A stretch of 37,066 nucleotides of DNA from an uncultured Alphaproteobacteria bacterium (GCA_947259105.1 CAMYKU010000036.1:1-37066), one strand, 5' to 3'; counted from the first letter of the stretch, positions 1 to 8,272 are shown. Numbers and translations are program-made. The notes: a model not told the origin generated them from the letters alone.

Positions 1-47
1 GCTGGGGCCGGCGGATCGCGGACCTGGAACGAAAGATCGGCGGGTAA
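1..47 (+). CDS. C-terminal end of an upstream gene (partial)
   Basis: The frame that starts at base 3 is open from the window edge and ends in TAA at 45-47, giving the C-terminal residues WGRRIADLERKIGG. The charged, helix-like tail and the stop three bases before the next ATG fit the end of a real gene on the same strand. Nothing more can be said about its function from 14 residues. Chance openness over so short a stretch cannot be excluded. Confidence 0.45.
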   Translation, partial: WGRRIADLERKIGG

Positions 48-50
48 CGC

Positions 51-1148
51 ATGCCTTCCGACCTTGTACCGACGGCGTCGAACCTGCGGCTTTCACGTGC
101 GCGCAGCCGCGTGACCCCGCGGGCCGCCCCGTTCGTCTCCATCGCGATCGTGACGCTCGCGCTCTCCGGCGGTGTCGCGGCGAAGCCGCAGGCATGCGCG
201 CCGGCGAATGCACAGCCGGGCGCGGCACTGACCTGCGCGGTGCCCGGCTTCGACCGCCGGCCTTACGACATCCACCTGCCGGCCGGTTACGACCCGGCGC
301 GGCCGGTGCCGGTGGTGCTGGCGATCCATGGCGGCGGCGGCCGTTCGCACGGGGCGGCGCGGACATCGTGTCCCGGCGGCGATGTCGACAGCCCGGACTG
401 CCTGCACGCAATGGCCGGTCGCGAAGGCATCGCCGTCGTCTATCCGAACGGCACCGGGTCGCGGCTGGTGCCGCGCATGCGCACCTGGAATGCCGGCGGC
501 GGCACCGGGGACTGGCAATGCGTCAGCGGACGCGCTTGCAAGGACGGGGTCGACGACATCGCCTATTTCCAGGCGCTGCTCGACGACCTTGCCCGCTGGG
601 TCGCCATCGACCCGGCCCGCATTTACGCCACCGGGCTGTCGAACGGTGGCGCGATGAGCCATCGCCTCGCCTGCGAGATGGCCGACCGCATCGCCGCCAT
701 CGCACCGGTCGGCGGCGCCAACCAGTTCGCCACCACCGCCGTGTGCGCCCCGTCGCGCCCGGTGCCGGTGCTGCAGATCCACGGCACCGCCGATCCGTGC
801 TGGCGCTACGAGGGTGGCAAGGCGGCCTGCGCCCAGCGCGACGACACGGCGAAGATCGCGGTCGACGAAAGCATGCGGATCTGGGCGGCGATCGACGGCT
901 GCGGCCCGGCGGGCGAGCCGGAGATCTTCGCCCGGGAAGACGGGGTCGAGTCCGTGCGGATACGCTGGGCTGGTTGCCGCGATGGCGCCGAGATCGTGCT
1001 GCTGCGCATGGAGGGCGGCGGCCATGTCTGGCCCGGCGGCTGGGCCTATTTCCGCGAGGGCGTCATCGGCCCGGCGGTCAGCGGCTGGAGCGCCAACCGT
1101 GCGATACTGGATTTCTTCCGGCGCCACCGGCTGCCCGAAAACAGGTGA
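51..1148 (+). CDS. Secreted PHB-depolymerase/feruloyl-esterase family alpha/beta hydrolase
   Basis: A 365-residue alpha/beta hydrolase of the esterase PHB depolymerase family (LpqC-like), expected to cleave ester bonds of polyesters or esterified aromatics outside the cytoplasm. A basic N-terminus followed by a hydrophobic stretch (about residues 27-44, ending near GGVAAKP) looks like a Sec signal peptide. The oxyanion-hole region HGGGG is near residue 93. The nucleophile elbow GLSNGG places the catalytic serine at 197. The likely acid is Asp248 in HGTADPCW and the base His325 in GGGHVWPGG, so the triad is complete. The ATG at 51 lies three bases after an upstream stop behind a weak GGCGGG. 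A GTG at 111 would give a shorter, more typical signal peptide and is an alternative start. The natural substrate cannot be read from sequence. Confidence 0.85.
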   Translation: MPSDLVPTASNLRLSRARSRVTPRAAPFVSIAIVTLALSGGVAAKPQACAPANAQPGAALTCAVPGFDRRPYDIHLPAGYDPARPVPVVLAIHGGGGRSHGAARTSCPGGDVDSPDCLHAMAGREGIAVVYPNGTGSRLVPRMRTWNAGGGTGDWQCVSGRACKDGVDDIAYFQALLDDLARWVAIDPARIYATGLSNGGAMSHRLACEMADRIAAIAPVGGANQFATTAVCAPSRPVPVLQIHGTADPCWRYEGGKAACAQRDDTAKIAVDESMRIWAAIDGCGPAGEPEIFAREDGVESVRIRWAGCRDGAEIVLLRMEGGGHVWPGGWAYFREGVIGPAVSGWSANRAILDFFRRHRLPENR

Positions 1149-1156
1149 CGGCAACC

Positions 1157-1185
1157 GCCGGGCCGAACGACCTTTGCGGCCCGGC
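1157..1185. terminator. Hairpin between convergent genes
   Basis: A perfect 9-bp inverted repeat, GCCGGGCCG (1157-1165) and CGGCCCGGC (1177-1185), with an 11-base loop. It lies in the 53-bp gap between the esterase, which ends at 1148, and the HdeD-like gene, which ends at 1202 on the other strand. There is no T-tract on either side, so this is a candidate bidirectional terminator or RNA 3' end rather than a classical intrinsic terminator. Confidence 0.5.
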
Positions 1186-1201
1186 AACCGGGGTCAGGCG
1201 T

Positions 1202-1774
1202 TCAGGCCGCCGAGCGGGCCTGCCACGCCAGCACGACGAGCGAAACGCCCTCGCTGATCAGGTTGATGCCGAGCAGCAAGCCCAGAAGCCAGGCCGCGGT
1301 GACCGGCATGTCGGCCCACAGGTAGAACGACAGCGCCACGCCCAGAATCCCGCTTGCCAGCACCCAGCCCCAGTTGGGCAGCGGCCGTATGGTCAGCGCC
1401 AGCACGATCTTGGAGATGCCCTCGACCATGAAATAAACGACGACCAGCAAGGTGAGCGCCAGCAATCCCGCCTCCGGGCGCGACACCATCATCGCGCCGA
1501 TGATGCAGGCCAGCGCGACGGAGACGAGCTGCATCCAGAAATGCGGCGCCTCCCGCGCGGTGATCAGGCTGAATCCCTGGACCACGCCGACGACGATCAA
1601 CATCCAGCCGAGGAACACGATGACGGCAACGGATGTCATCAGCGGGTAGGCGATCGCGGCAATGCCGGCGACCGTCATCAAGACACCCTGGATGATGAAG
1701 AGCCACGCGTTCCTGCGCACGCTTTCCTTGACCGCCTCACGGAGGGCCGATCCGGCCTCGCTGACACTCTGCAT
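1202..1774 (-). CDS. HdeD-like (DUF308) membrane protein
   Basis: A 190-residue integral membrane protein of the HdeD/DUF308 family, whose best-known member is an E. coli acid-resistance membrane protein; the molecular activity of the family is not established. A short cytoplasmic N-terminus (MQSVSEAGSALREAV) precedes about six hydrophobic segments spaced over residues 20-185, with small-residue-rich helices typical of the family. The ATG at 1774 was chosen because a run of six G lies six bases upstream and because the family normally begins just before the first helix; an in-frame ATG at 1834 lacks such a site. The gene stands alone, convergent with the esterase and divergent from the radical SAM gene. 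Confidence 0.85.
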   Translation of the reverse strand: MQSVSEAGSALREAVKESVRRNAWLFIIQGVLMTVAGIAAIAYPLMTSVAVIVFLGWMLIVVGVVQGFSLITAREAPHFWMQLVSVALACIIGAMMVSRPEAGLLALTLLVVVYFMVEGISKIVLALTIRPLPNWGWVLASGILGVALSFYLWADMPVTAAWLLGLLLGINLISEGVSLVVLAWQARSAA

Positions 1775-1974
1775 TGTAACCCCCCTGTCCTTCGAATCGG
1801 ATTGAACCCGGAGCATGCCACGACCCGCACGCAATACAACCTTTTATCGTCTGTTCGGATCGGATCCCTTGGCCGCCCTCACGCAGCAGCGGCAACATAT
1901 TCGATTGGCCGCCAGTGCCAAGTGCGGCTGTGACCCCTTTCGGAAAGCCGGCACTACCTGCTAAACAGAGACCC

Positions 1975-2856
1975 ATGACCATCCTCTACGACATGCCGCT
2001 GTACCGGCCGCCCAGCGAGGGCAACAATCTGATCGTCCAGGCGACGGTCGGCTGTTCGTTCAATCACTGCACCTTCTGTTCGATGTATTTCACGAAGGAC
2101 TACCGGGCCCGGCCGCTGGCCGACGTTTTCGCCGACATCGACGCCGGCGCGCGCGACTGGCCGCATGCGCACCGGGTGTTCCTGGCCGACGGCGACGCCA
2201 TGACCCTGCCGACGGAGCAGCTTCTCGAAATCCTCGATTACCTCGCGGTGCGGCTGCCGAACCTTGCCCGCGTATCGGCCTATGCGACGCCGAAGAACCT
2301 CAACGAGAAGAGCATCGAGGAGATGGCGGCGCTGCGCGGGAAGAAGCTGAATCTGGTCTATCTCGGCATCGAATCCGGCGCGACTTCGGTCCTGAAACGG
2401 ATCAGGAAGGGCGCCTCGCAGGACAGCGTCGCAAAGGCGCTGGGCCGCGCGCGGGAGGCCGGGCTGAGGGTCTCGGCCACGGTGATCCTGGGGCTTGGCG
2501 GACGCACGAACTGGCAGGAGCATATCGAAGGCACGGCCGAACTGGTGAACCGGGAGCCGCCGACCTTTCTGTCGACCCTGCAGCTCGACCTGGAGCCGGC
2601 CGTCTATGCCCGGTTCATGGCGGCGCAGGCGCCCGGCTTCGAATTCCAGGACGACGAGGGCATCCTCGCCGAGCAGGAACGGCTCCTGGGCCTCCTCGAC
2701 CCGCCGCGCCCGGTGATCTTCCGCTCCAACCACGCCAGCAATTGCCTGCCGCTGGCCGGCAACCTGCCCAGGGACAGGGACGCGCTCCTCGCCATCGTCG
2801 CCGCCGCCCGCACCGGCGCGCAGCCGCTGCGGCCACGATGGATCAGGGGGTTGTGA
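1975..2856 (+). CDS. Radical SAM protein
   Basis: A 293-residue stand-alone radical SAM enzyme. The cluster-binding cysteines are C27, C32 and C35 in GCSFNHCTFC. The spacing is CX4CX2C, one residue longer than the textbook CX3CX2C, a variant I associate with a COG1032-type group rather than with damage. Later segments fit the SAM-binding barrel: LADGDAM near 72, YLGIESG near 131 and VILGLGG near 168. No B12-binding, TRAM or SPASM domain with extra cysteines is visible, so the substrate is unknown. The ATG at 1975 is preferred because the downstream sequence matches the family N-terminus; an in-frame ATG at 1915 lacks support. It is monocistronic and divergent from the HdeD-like gene. Confidence 0.85.
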   Translation: MTILYDMPLYRPPSEGNNLIVQATVGCSFNHCTFCSMYFTKDYRARPLADVFADIDAGARDWPHAHRVFLADGDAMTLPTEQLLEILDYLAVRLPNLARVSAYATPKNLNEKSIEEMAALRGKKLNLVYLGIESGATSVLKRIRKGASQDSVAKALGRAREAGLRVSATVILGLGGRTNWQEHIEGTAELVNREPPTFLSTLQLDLEPAVYARFMAAQAPGFEFQDDEGILAEQERLLGLLDPPRPVIFRSNHASNCLPLAGNLPRDRDALLAIVAAARTGAQPLRPRWIRGL

Positions 2857-2874
2857 GGGAATCGGGCGGCGGGC

Positions 2875-3453
2875 TCACTCGCCCTTGCGGCCCAGCGCCT
2901 CCATTTTTTTGAGCCACTTGGCGCGTTTTGCGTCGCTGACCGCCTCGACCCCGCCGAACAGGCTTTCGCGGATCGGGGCGATGCCGACGAAACCGAGGAT
3001 ATTGCGCTCGAGGCTCTTCAGGCTGTGGGCGCCGTAATACCAGCGATAGAACAGCGCCGGCATGCCCATGGTGACGACGATGCGCGCGCTCTTGCCGGCG
3101 AGCAGCTCGTCCCACCTGCCGTCGGTACCCAACGCGAAGCCGGGCCGGAAACACTGCTCGAGGAAGGCCTTGAAAAGCGCCGGCATGGTGCCGAGCCACA
3201 TGGGATACAACAGGATCAGATGGTCGGCGCGCATGATCGCGTCCTGCGCCGATTTGATATCCGGCGCCACCGTACCCGACTCGAACTCGGCCGCCGACCG
3301 GAGGATCGGAAAATCGAGCTGCGCCACTTCGATGCGTTCCAGCGTGTGCCCGCCCGTGGCGGCGCCCGCCGCATAGGCGTCGGCCAGCGCGTGGCACAGA
3401 TGGCCGCCGGCCGGATCGGGATGCCCCTGGATGACGACAACAGGTTTTGCCAT
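2875..3453 (-). CDS. KefF/MdaB-like NAD(P)H oxidoreductase (flavodoxin fold)
   Basis: A 192-residue member of the NAD(P)H dehydrogenase (quinone) flavodoxin-like fold family, which uses bound FAD or FMN to reduce quinones or related electrophiles. The N-terminal strand and phosphate-binding loop read VVVIQGHPDPAGGH (residues 5-18). The conserved LLYPMWLGTMPALFKAF (about 80-96) and the later VVTMGMPALFYRW segment are typical of the family. The protein should be cytosolic. The gene lies 157 bp downstream of the molybdenum hydroxylase operon on the same strand, far enough to be separately transcribed. It could be a general quinone detoxification enzyme or serve the neighbouring catabolic genes. 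Confidence 0.85.
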   Translation of the reverse strand: MAKPVVVIQGHPDPAGGHLCHALADAYAAGAATGGHTLERIEVAQLDFPILRSAAEFESGTVAPDIKSAQDAIMRADHLILLYPMWLGTMPALFKAFLEQCFRPGFALGTDGRWDELLAGKSARIVVTMGMPALFYRWYYGAHSLKSLERNILGFVGIAPIRESLFGGVEAVSDAKRAKWLKKMEALGRKGE

Positions 3454-3559
3454 GGATGACCGCCCCTCGCGTTGATAGCCAAGTCATACGCCAGGGAAAC
3501 GGCGGCGCGCCGTGATGCAGGTCAATACGTCGGCTACGCAGTGCAGGGCGGGAGCAACT

Positions 3560-3582
3560 CGGGGTCGTGGCGCGACTACCCG
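3560..3582. terminator. Candidate hairpin after the molybdenum hydroxylase operon
   Basis: CGGGGTCG (3560-3567) pairs with CGAC (3573-3576) and, after a two-base bulge, CCCG (3579-3582), with a five-base loop. A longer-range GCAGGGC/GCCCTGC pair (3543-3549 and 3591-3597) encloses it. It lies just past the stop of the large subunit gene (3611, minus strand), where transcription would be expected to end. There is no T-tract, so the role is inferred from position. Confidence 0.3.
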
Positions 3583-3610
3583 TGTTTCAGGCCCTGCAGC
3601 GAAAGTCGCG

Positions 3611-5989
3611 TCAGACCTTCCCGAGCGCCTTGAGGATCGATTCGGGCGTCGCCGGAATCGCCGTGATCTTGCCGCCCAGCACGCCGATGGCATCGTTGAT
3701 CGCGTTGAACACGGCGGCCGGCGCGCCGGCGGTGCCGGCCTCGCCCACCCCCTTGGCGCCCAGCACCGACTCCGCGGTCGGGGTTTCGAGGTGCTCGATC
3801 GTGATGTCCGGCATTTCCGTCGCCATCGGAACCAGGTAGTCGGCCATCGTGGCGTTGCGCATGTTGCCCTGGTCGTCATAGAGGCAGTGTTCGTACAGCG
3901 CGGCGCCGATGCCCTGCACGACGCCGCCGCGGATCTGCTCGTCGACGAGCTGGGGGTTGATCACCGTGCCGCAATCCTCGACCACCCAGAAATCCAGCAG
4001 CTGCACGAAACCGCTGTCGGGGTCGACCTCCAGCCAGCACGCCTGCACACCGTTGGTGAAGGCGAACGGATACTGCCGCGGCGAATAGTGGCGGGTTGCC
4101 ACCAGTTCGGGGCTGACACCGTCCGGCAGCTCGTTGCCGCGGAAATACACGGTCTTGCCGAGATCGGCGAGGGTGATTCGCTCTGATCCCGAATCCGTAT
4201 CCACCACGGCGGCGTTGCGGATGTCGAGCGTGTCCGCCTCGGCCTGCAGCATCGCCGCGGCGACGGCAAGGATGTTGCCGCGCAGGGCCCGTCCCGCCTG
4301 CAGCGCCGCCTCGCCGGCGATGCCGGCGCCGCGCGACGCCCAGGTCCCGCCGCCGTAGGGCGTGGTTTCGGTGTCGCCGGTGACCACGCGCACCTTCTCA
4401 AGCGGCACGCCGATGGCGCTCGCCGCGATCTGGGCGATCATCGCCTCGGTGCCCTGCCCCTGCTCGGTGACCCCGGTGGCGCAGGTCACGCCACCCGTCG
4501 GGTCGAGCCGGATCGTGACCCCGTCGCGCGCCGAGATGTGGGCGCCGCCGACGCCATAGAACATCGGGCTGGGGTTGGTCACCTCGATCATCGCCGCGAG
4601 CCCGATGCCGCGATAGACGCCGTTCTCGCGCAGCCTGGCCTGCTCGGCGCGGAGTCCCTCGTAGTCCATCAACTGCAGCATCTTCTCGAAGCTCTTCTGA
4701 TGCGACAGAGCCTCGAACCTGATGCCGCTGGCCCCGGTGTACGGGTATGCGTCGTCCGGCACCAGGCTGTTGCGGCGCAGCTCCGCCGGATCCATATCGG
4801 CGGCCCGCGCCGCGGAATCGACCAGCGCCTCGGTCACGCCGAAGGCCACCGGATGGCCGACCGCGCGGTACTGGCACATGATGTTCTTGTTCTGCAGAAC
4901 GACCCGCCCGACGGCGCGATAGTTGGCGAAATCGTATGGCCCACCGACCAGGTTCAGGACCTGGTTGCACTCCACGGCGCTGGTGCGGGGGTAGACCGAA
5001 TACGGCCCGATCCCGGTCAGGTCGTCAATCTCGATCGCGGTGATGCGGCCGCCCCTGACGGCGATCTTCGCCTTCACCCGGTGGTCGCGCGCGTGGATGT
5101 CGGAGACGAAGGATTCCAGCCGGTCGGCGACGAACTTGACCGGCCGCTTGAGCATCACGCTGAGCGCCACCGCGGCCATGTCGTCCGGATAGGTGTGGAT
5201 CTTGATGCCGAACGAGCCGCCGACGTCCTTGCAGATCACCCGCACGTCGTCCTCGTCGATGCCGGTGTGCGTCGCGAAGATGTTCTTCATCATGTGCGGC
5301 GCCTGCGTCGACATATGGACCGTCAGCTTGCCCGCGCCCGGGTTGTAGTCGGCCACGAGGACGCGCGGCTCCAGCGTCACGCCGGTGTGGCGGCCGAAGT
5401 GCAGCACTTCGTCGGCAACGAAATCGGCCTCGGCAAAGGCGGCGTCCACGTCGCCCGCGTCCACGATGCGCTCGAAGGCAAGGTTGTCGCCGAGTTCCGG
5501 GTGCAGCACCGGGGTCGACGGATCGAGCGCCGTCTCCATGTCGACGACCGGCTCGAGCGGCTCGTAGGAGACCTCGACCAGCGCCGCCGCGTCCTCGGCC
5601 GCCGCGCGCGTCCGCGCCACGACGGCCACCACCGGCTCACCCTGCCAGCGTACGCGGCCGACGGCCAGGGCGTATTGCGGCGCCGACTTGAGGCCCTTGA
5701 GATGGGTCAGCACTCCGACCCACGGCGTACAGTGCCGCGCCATTTCCTCGCCGGCCACGATGCGGATGACGCCCGGGCTTTTCTCGGCCGGCGAAACATC
5801 GATCGATTTGATCTCGGCGTGGGCGTGGGGGCTGCGCACGAACGCGACATGCGCCATGCGGGCCAGCGTCAGGTCGTCGGTGAACGCGCCGCGGCCTTCC
5901 GCCAGCCGGCGCGTGTTCGGCCGCGGCACGCTGCGGCCGATATAGGAGTTGGGCAGGTCGTGGATCGACAGTGGGCTCTTGTCGGTCAT
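3611..5989 (-). CDS. Molybdenum hydroxylase large (molybdopterin-binding) subunit, xanthine dehydrogenase family
   Basis: A 792-residue large subunit of the xanthine dehydrogenase/CO dehydrogenase family. It carries the Mo-molybdopterin-cytosine-dinucleotide site where the substrate is hydroxylated with water-derived oxygen. The conserved catalytic glutamate is Glu750 in GAKGVGEAG, and family blocks such as GSFGIK and TGVTEQGQGTEAM are present. The active-site loop reads QYRAVGHP (373-380). It lacks the AYRCSFR of true CO dehydrogenase and departs from the AYRGAGR of the related form II proteins, so CO is not the substrate. The ATG at 5989 overlaps the stop of the small subunit gene (ATGA), indicating translational coupling. 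It is the last gene of an operon in the order medium, small, large. A purine, aldehyde or N-heteroaromatic substrate is possible; none is proven. Confidence 0.9.
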   Translation of the reverse strand: MTDKSPLSIHDLPNSYIGRSVPRPNTRRLAEGRGAFTDDLTLARMAHVAFVRSPHAHAEIKSIDVSPAEKSPGVIRIVAGEEMARHCTPWVGVLTHLKGLKSAPQYALAVGRVRWQGEPVVAVVARTRAAAEDAAALVEVSYEPLEPVVDMETALDPSTPVLHPELGDNLAFERIVDAGDVDAAFAEADFVADEVLHFGRHTGVTLEPRVLVADYNPGAGKLTVHMSTQAPHMMKNIFATHTGIDEDDVRVICKDVGGSFGIKIHTYPDDMAAVALSVMLKRPVKFVADRLESFVSDIHARDHRVKAKIAVRGGRITAIEIDDLTGIGPYSVYPRTSAVECNQVLNLVGGPYDFANYRAVGRVVLQNKNIMCQYRAVGHPVAFGVTEALVDSAARAADMDPAELRRNSLVPDDAYPYTGASGIRFEALSHQKSFEKMLQLMDYEGLRAEQARLRENGVYRGIGLAAMIEVTNPSPMFYGVGGAHISARDGVTIRLDPTGGVTCATGVTEQGQGTEAMIAQIAASAIGVPLEKVRVVTGDTETTPYGGGTWASRGAGIAGEAALQAGRALRGNILAVAAAMLQAEADTLDIRNAAVVDTDSGSERITLADLGKTVYFRGNELPDGVSPELVATRHYSPRQYPFAFTNGVQACWLEVDPDSGFVQLLDFWVVEDCGTVINPQLVDEQIRGGVVQGIGAALYEHCLYDDQGNMRNATMADYLVPMATEMPDITIEHLETPTAESVLGAKGVGEAGTAGAPAAVFNAINDAIGVLGGKITAIPATPESILKALGKV

Positions 5990-6471
5990 GATCCGGCCCC
6001 CGTCATGTCCGATGCCGCGGATTCCACCGCGTCGACGATTGCCTGATAGCCGGTGCAGCGGCAAAAATTCCCCGACAGGTATTCACGGATTTCCGGGCGC
6101 GTCGGGGCGGGGTTTTCCTTCAGCAAGGCCGCCGCGGTCAGCAGCATCGCCGGTGTGCAGAAACCGCATTGCAGGGCATTGCGCGCTAGGAACGCCTGCT
6201 GCAGCGCCGCGATCTCGCCGCTGTCCGAGACGCCCTCGATGGTCCACACCTCGGCGCCGTCGGCCTGCACCGCAAGCGTCAGGCAACCGCGCACGATCGC
6301 CCCGTTCAGGCGGACCGTGCAGGCGCCGCAGACACCCTGCTCGCAGCCGACGTGAGATCCCGTCAGACCGATGTCCTCACGCAGGAAATCCACCAGGCTC
6401 TTGCGCGGCTCGACCCGCACCGTGACGCGTTCGCCGTTGACGGTGACCGAGATTTCGCGCGACGGCGTCAT
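5986..6471 (-). CDS. Molybdenum hydroxylase small subunit (two 2Fe-2S clusters)
   Basis: A 161-residue electron-transfer subunit. The N-terminal plant-ferredoxin-like domain has cysteines C43, C48, C51 and C63. The C-terminal helical domain has C102, C105, C137 and C139 (QCGFC and FCRC), giving a complete set for two 2Fe-2S clusters. Length and motifs are standard for CoxS-type subunits, which pass electrons from molybdenum to the FAD subunit. The ATG at 6471 overlaps the stop of the medium subunit gene and the TGA overlaps the ATG of the large subunit gene, so all three are translationally coupled. Confidence 0.93.
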   Translation of the reverse strand: MTPSREISVTVNGERVTVRVEPRKSLVDFLREDIGLTGSHVGCEQGVCGACTVRLNGAIVRGCLTLAVQADGAEVWTIEGVSDSGEIAALQQAFLARNALQCGFCTPAMLLTAAALLKENPAPTRPEIREYLSGNFCRCTGYQAIVDAVESAASDMTGAGS

Positions 6472-7331
6472 CGATGTGCTCCCGCCATGGCCGACAACAC
6501 GCGTCCCAGCAATACGCCGGACAGATGAAGTTTCATTACGCCGCTCGCATGCGGATCGTCCATCGGATCGAGGTCGTCGCCAAGCCGCGCCATCGCGTCC
6601 GCAAGCAGGTCCGCCGTAACCGCCTTGCCCTCGACGGTCTGCTCGGCGGTTTGCGCGCGCACCGGCCGGATATCGACCCCGGCGTATACAAGGCGAAGTT
6701 CGTGGACCCGCTCGCCGTCGAAGCGACCGTGTGCGGCCAGCGCGGACATGGCGAAATCGCCGCTGCGACGCGCGAACTCCGCAAAACCGGAGCGGAACCC
6801 CTTCCGCAGAACCGGGACTTCCACCGCCGTCAGGATTTCTCCCGGACCCAGATCGGTCTCGAACAGGCCATGGAAGAAATCCGCGGCCGCGACTTTCCTG
6901 GTGCCGCCCCGGCCGGCGATCTCGAGGCTGGCGTCGAGCGCCAGCACGCAGGCGGGAAGCTCGGCCGCCGGGTCCGCATGGGCAAGGCTGCCGCCGAAGG
7001 TTCCCCTGTTGCGGACCGCCGGATGCGCGATATGCGATGCCGCCTCTGCGAGAAGCGGCGCCGCACGCGCCACCTCTTTGGATGCCTTCAGTTCAGTGTG
7101 GGTGGTCAGCGCGCCGATGCGCAGCATCCCGTTGTCGATCGAAATCCCCCGCAGCGCCTCGAGCGCGGATATGTCGACAAGGATCGCGGGCGCGGACAGG
7201 CGCATATTCAGGGTCGGAAGAAGGCTCTGCCCGCCGGCCAGCAATCGCGCGTCCTCGCCGTGGCCGTCGAGCAGGCTGAATGCCTCTTCCAGCGAGGCCG
7301 GTTTGGCGTAATCGAACGGCGCCGGTTTCAC
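6468..7331 (-). CDS. Molybdenum hydroxylase medium (FAD-binding) subunit
   Basis: A 287-residue FAD subunit of the CoxM/XdhB type, which accepts electrons from the 2Fe-2S subunit and passes them to a quinone or other acceptor. The two FAD pyrophosphate loops are visible: AGGQSLLP near residue 32 and RGTFGGSLAHADPAAE near 106, where TFGG replaces the common TIGG. The C-terminal CO_deh_flav_C-like domain follows. I chose the GTG at 7331 because GGAGGGAGAC lies directly upstream; a GTG at 7343 lies inside that ribosome-binding stretch and is less likely. It is the first gene of the operon and diverges from a TetR gene across a 188-bp region with two inverted repeats. No Mo-cofactor insertion gene (XdhC, CoxD/E/F) is seen nearby. 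Confidence 0.9.
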   Translation of the reverse strand: MKPAPFDYAKPASLEEAFSLLDGHGEDARLLAGGQSLLPTLNMRLSAPAILVDISALEALRGISIDNGMLRIGALTTHTELKASKEVARAAPLLAEAASHIAHPAVRNRGTFGGSLAHADPAAELPACVLALDASLEIAGRGGTRKVAAADFFHGLFETDLGPGEILTAVEVPVLRKGFRSGFAEFARRSGDFAMSALAAHGRFDGERVHELRLVYAGVDIRPVRAQTAEQTVEGKAVTADLLADAMARLGDDLDPMDDPHASGVMKLHLSGVLLGRVLSAMAGAHR

Positions 7332-7407
7332 GTCTCCCTCCACCAGCGGCGCCCGGGCCGTTCACGGCCCTTGTTTGCAGTGACGCGCCGCCGCGTTTCG
7401 ATCCCTG

Positions 7408-7419
7408 AAAACATGTTTT
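7408..7419. promoter_or_regulatory. 12-bp perfect palindrome, candidate TetR operator
   Basis: AAAACATGTTTT is a perfect inverted repeat in the AT-rich core of the divergent gap between the FAD subunit gene and the TetR gene. Position, symmetry and contrast with the GC-rich surroundings make it a plausible binding site for the adjacent TetR regulator on the hydroxylase promoter side. This is inference; no family-specific consensus was matched. Confidence 0.4.
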
Positions 7420-7439
7420 TAATTATCGATTGATCACAA

Positions 7440-7468
7440 ATTGACACATTACAACGACGGCTGTCAAT
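7440..7468. promoter_or_regulatory. Inverted repeat ATTGACA-N15-TGTCAAT
   Basis: ATTGACA (7440-7446) and TGTCAAT (7462-7468) form exact 7-bp arms separated by 15 bases, in the same divergent gap. Each arm contains a perfect -35 hexamer (TTGACA) pointing inwards, one per strand. I could not place a convincing -10 box at the correct spacing for either, so the element may be an operator, a pair of -35 boxes, or both. Confidence 0.35.
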
Positions 7469-7519
7469 GTTATGCTTGCCCACATCGCGCAAGGAACCTC
7501 AACACCGGAAGGAACCGGA

Positions 7520-8272
7520 ATGGTGCCGGAAACTGGCAACCGTGGAGTCGACGCGACCGACGAAAATACCGGCCAGACGCCGCAAGTCCCCGAACCCCGA
7601 AAACGCAAACGGCTTCCCCGCAGTGAGCGGGAGCAAATGATCGTCGAGGAAGCGATCCGCTTCTTCGCGGAAGTCGGTTTCGAGGGTCAGACGCGGGAAC
7701 TCGCGCGGCGGCTGGACATTACCCAACCCCTTATTTTCAGGTACTTCCCGACCAAGGAGGACCTGATCGAGCGGGTGTATCAGGAAGTGTATCTCAGCCG
7801 CTGGAACCCGTGGTGGGAAGAACTCCTGGAAGACCGGTCGCAGTCTCTCCTCGGTCGGCTGACCGATTTTTACAAGGCGTACGCAAAGGCAATCTTCACC
7901 TACGAATGGGTGCGCATTTTCGTCTATTCCGGCCTGAAGGGCGTGAATATCAACAAGCGGTATCTCGGCCTGATCCGCGACCGCGTGCTGAAGCGAATCA
8001 TGGGAGAGCTGCGGGCGGCCCACGACCTCCCGACCCCGGAGGAAATCCCGTTCAGCGAAGCCGAGCTGGAACTGGCCTGGGGCCTGCATGGCAGTATATT
8101 CTACATAGCCATCCGCAAGTGGATCTATGAGGTTGAAATTCCTTCCGATATCGAGAGTGTCATCGCGGTCGAGGCCGAAAGCTTCGTAAACGGTGCGCCG
8201 AAGGTCGTCGCCCGGCTGATCGGCGAGCAAAAACGCCGTACACCGGGGCCGCATGCATCCACGGGCAGGTAA
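7520..8272 (+). CDS. TetR/AcrR family transcriptional regulator
   Basis: A 250-residue TetR-type regulator. After a disordered 35-residue N-terminus rich in charged residues and proline, the DNA-binding domain spans about residues 37-85, with the helix-turn-helix at TRELARRLDITQPLIFRYF (58-76) and the conserved FPTKEDLIERVY following. The remaining 160 residues are the helical ligand-binding domain, which shares no readable specificity motif. The ATG at 7520 follows GGAAGGA at good spacing; the in-frame ATG at 7472 has no ribosome-binding site. It diverges from the molybdenum hydroxylase operon and precedes, by 58 bp, a catabolic run on its own strand, so it may control both. Confidence 0.88.
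   Translation: MVPETGNRGVDATDENTGQTPQVPEPRKRKRLPRSEREQMIVEEAIRFFAEVGFEGQTRELARRLDITQPLIFRYFPTKEDLIERVYQEVYLSRWNPWWEELLEDRSQSLLGRLTDFYKAYAKAIFTYEWVRIFVYSGLKGVNINKRYLGLIRDRVLKRIMGELRAAHDLPTPEEIPFSEAELELAWGLHGSIFYIAIRKWIYEVEIPSDIESVIAVEAESFVNGAPKVVARLIGEQKRRTPGPHASTGR

Noticed and set aside
194..1933. A 579-codon plus-strand frame across the esterase and HdeD-like genes
   Set aside because: It runs out of frame through one real gene and antisense to another. The Arg/Gly-rich translation has no family resemblance.
3611..7331. Reading the three-subunit enzyme as carbon monoxide dehydrogenase (coxMSL)
   Set aside because: Gene order agrees, but the large subunit lacks the AYRCSFR loop with its catalytic cysteine and no coxDEF-type maturation genes are present.
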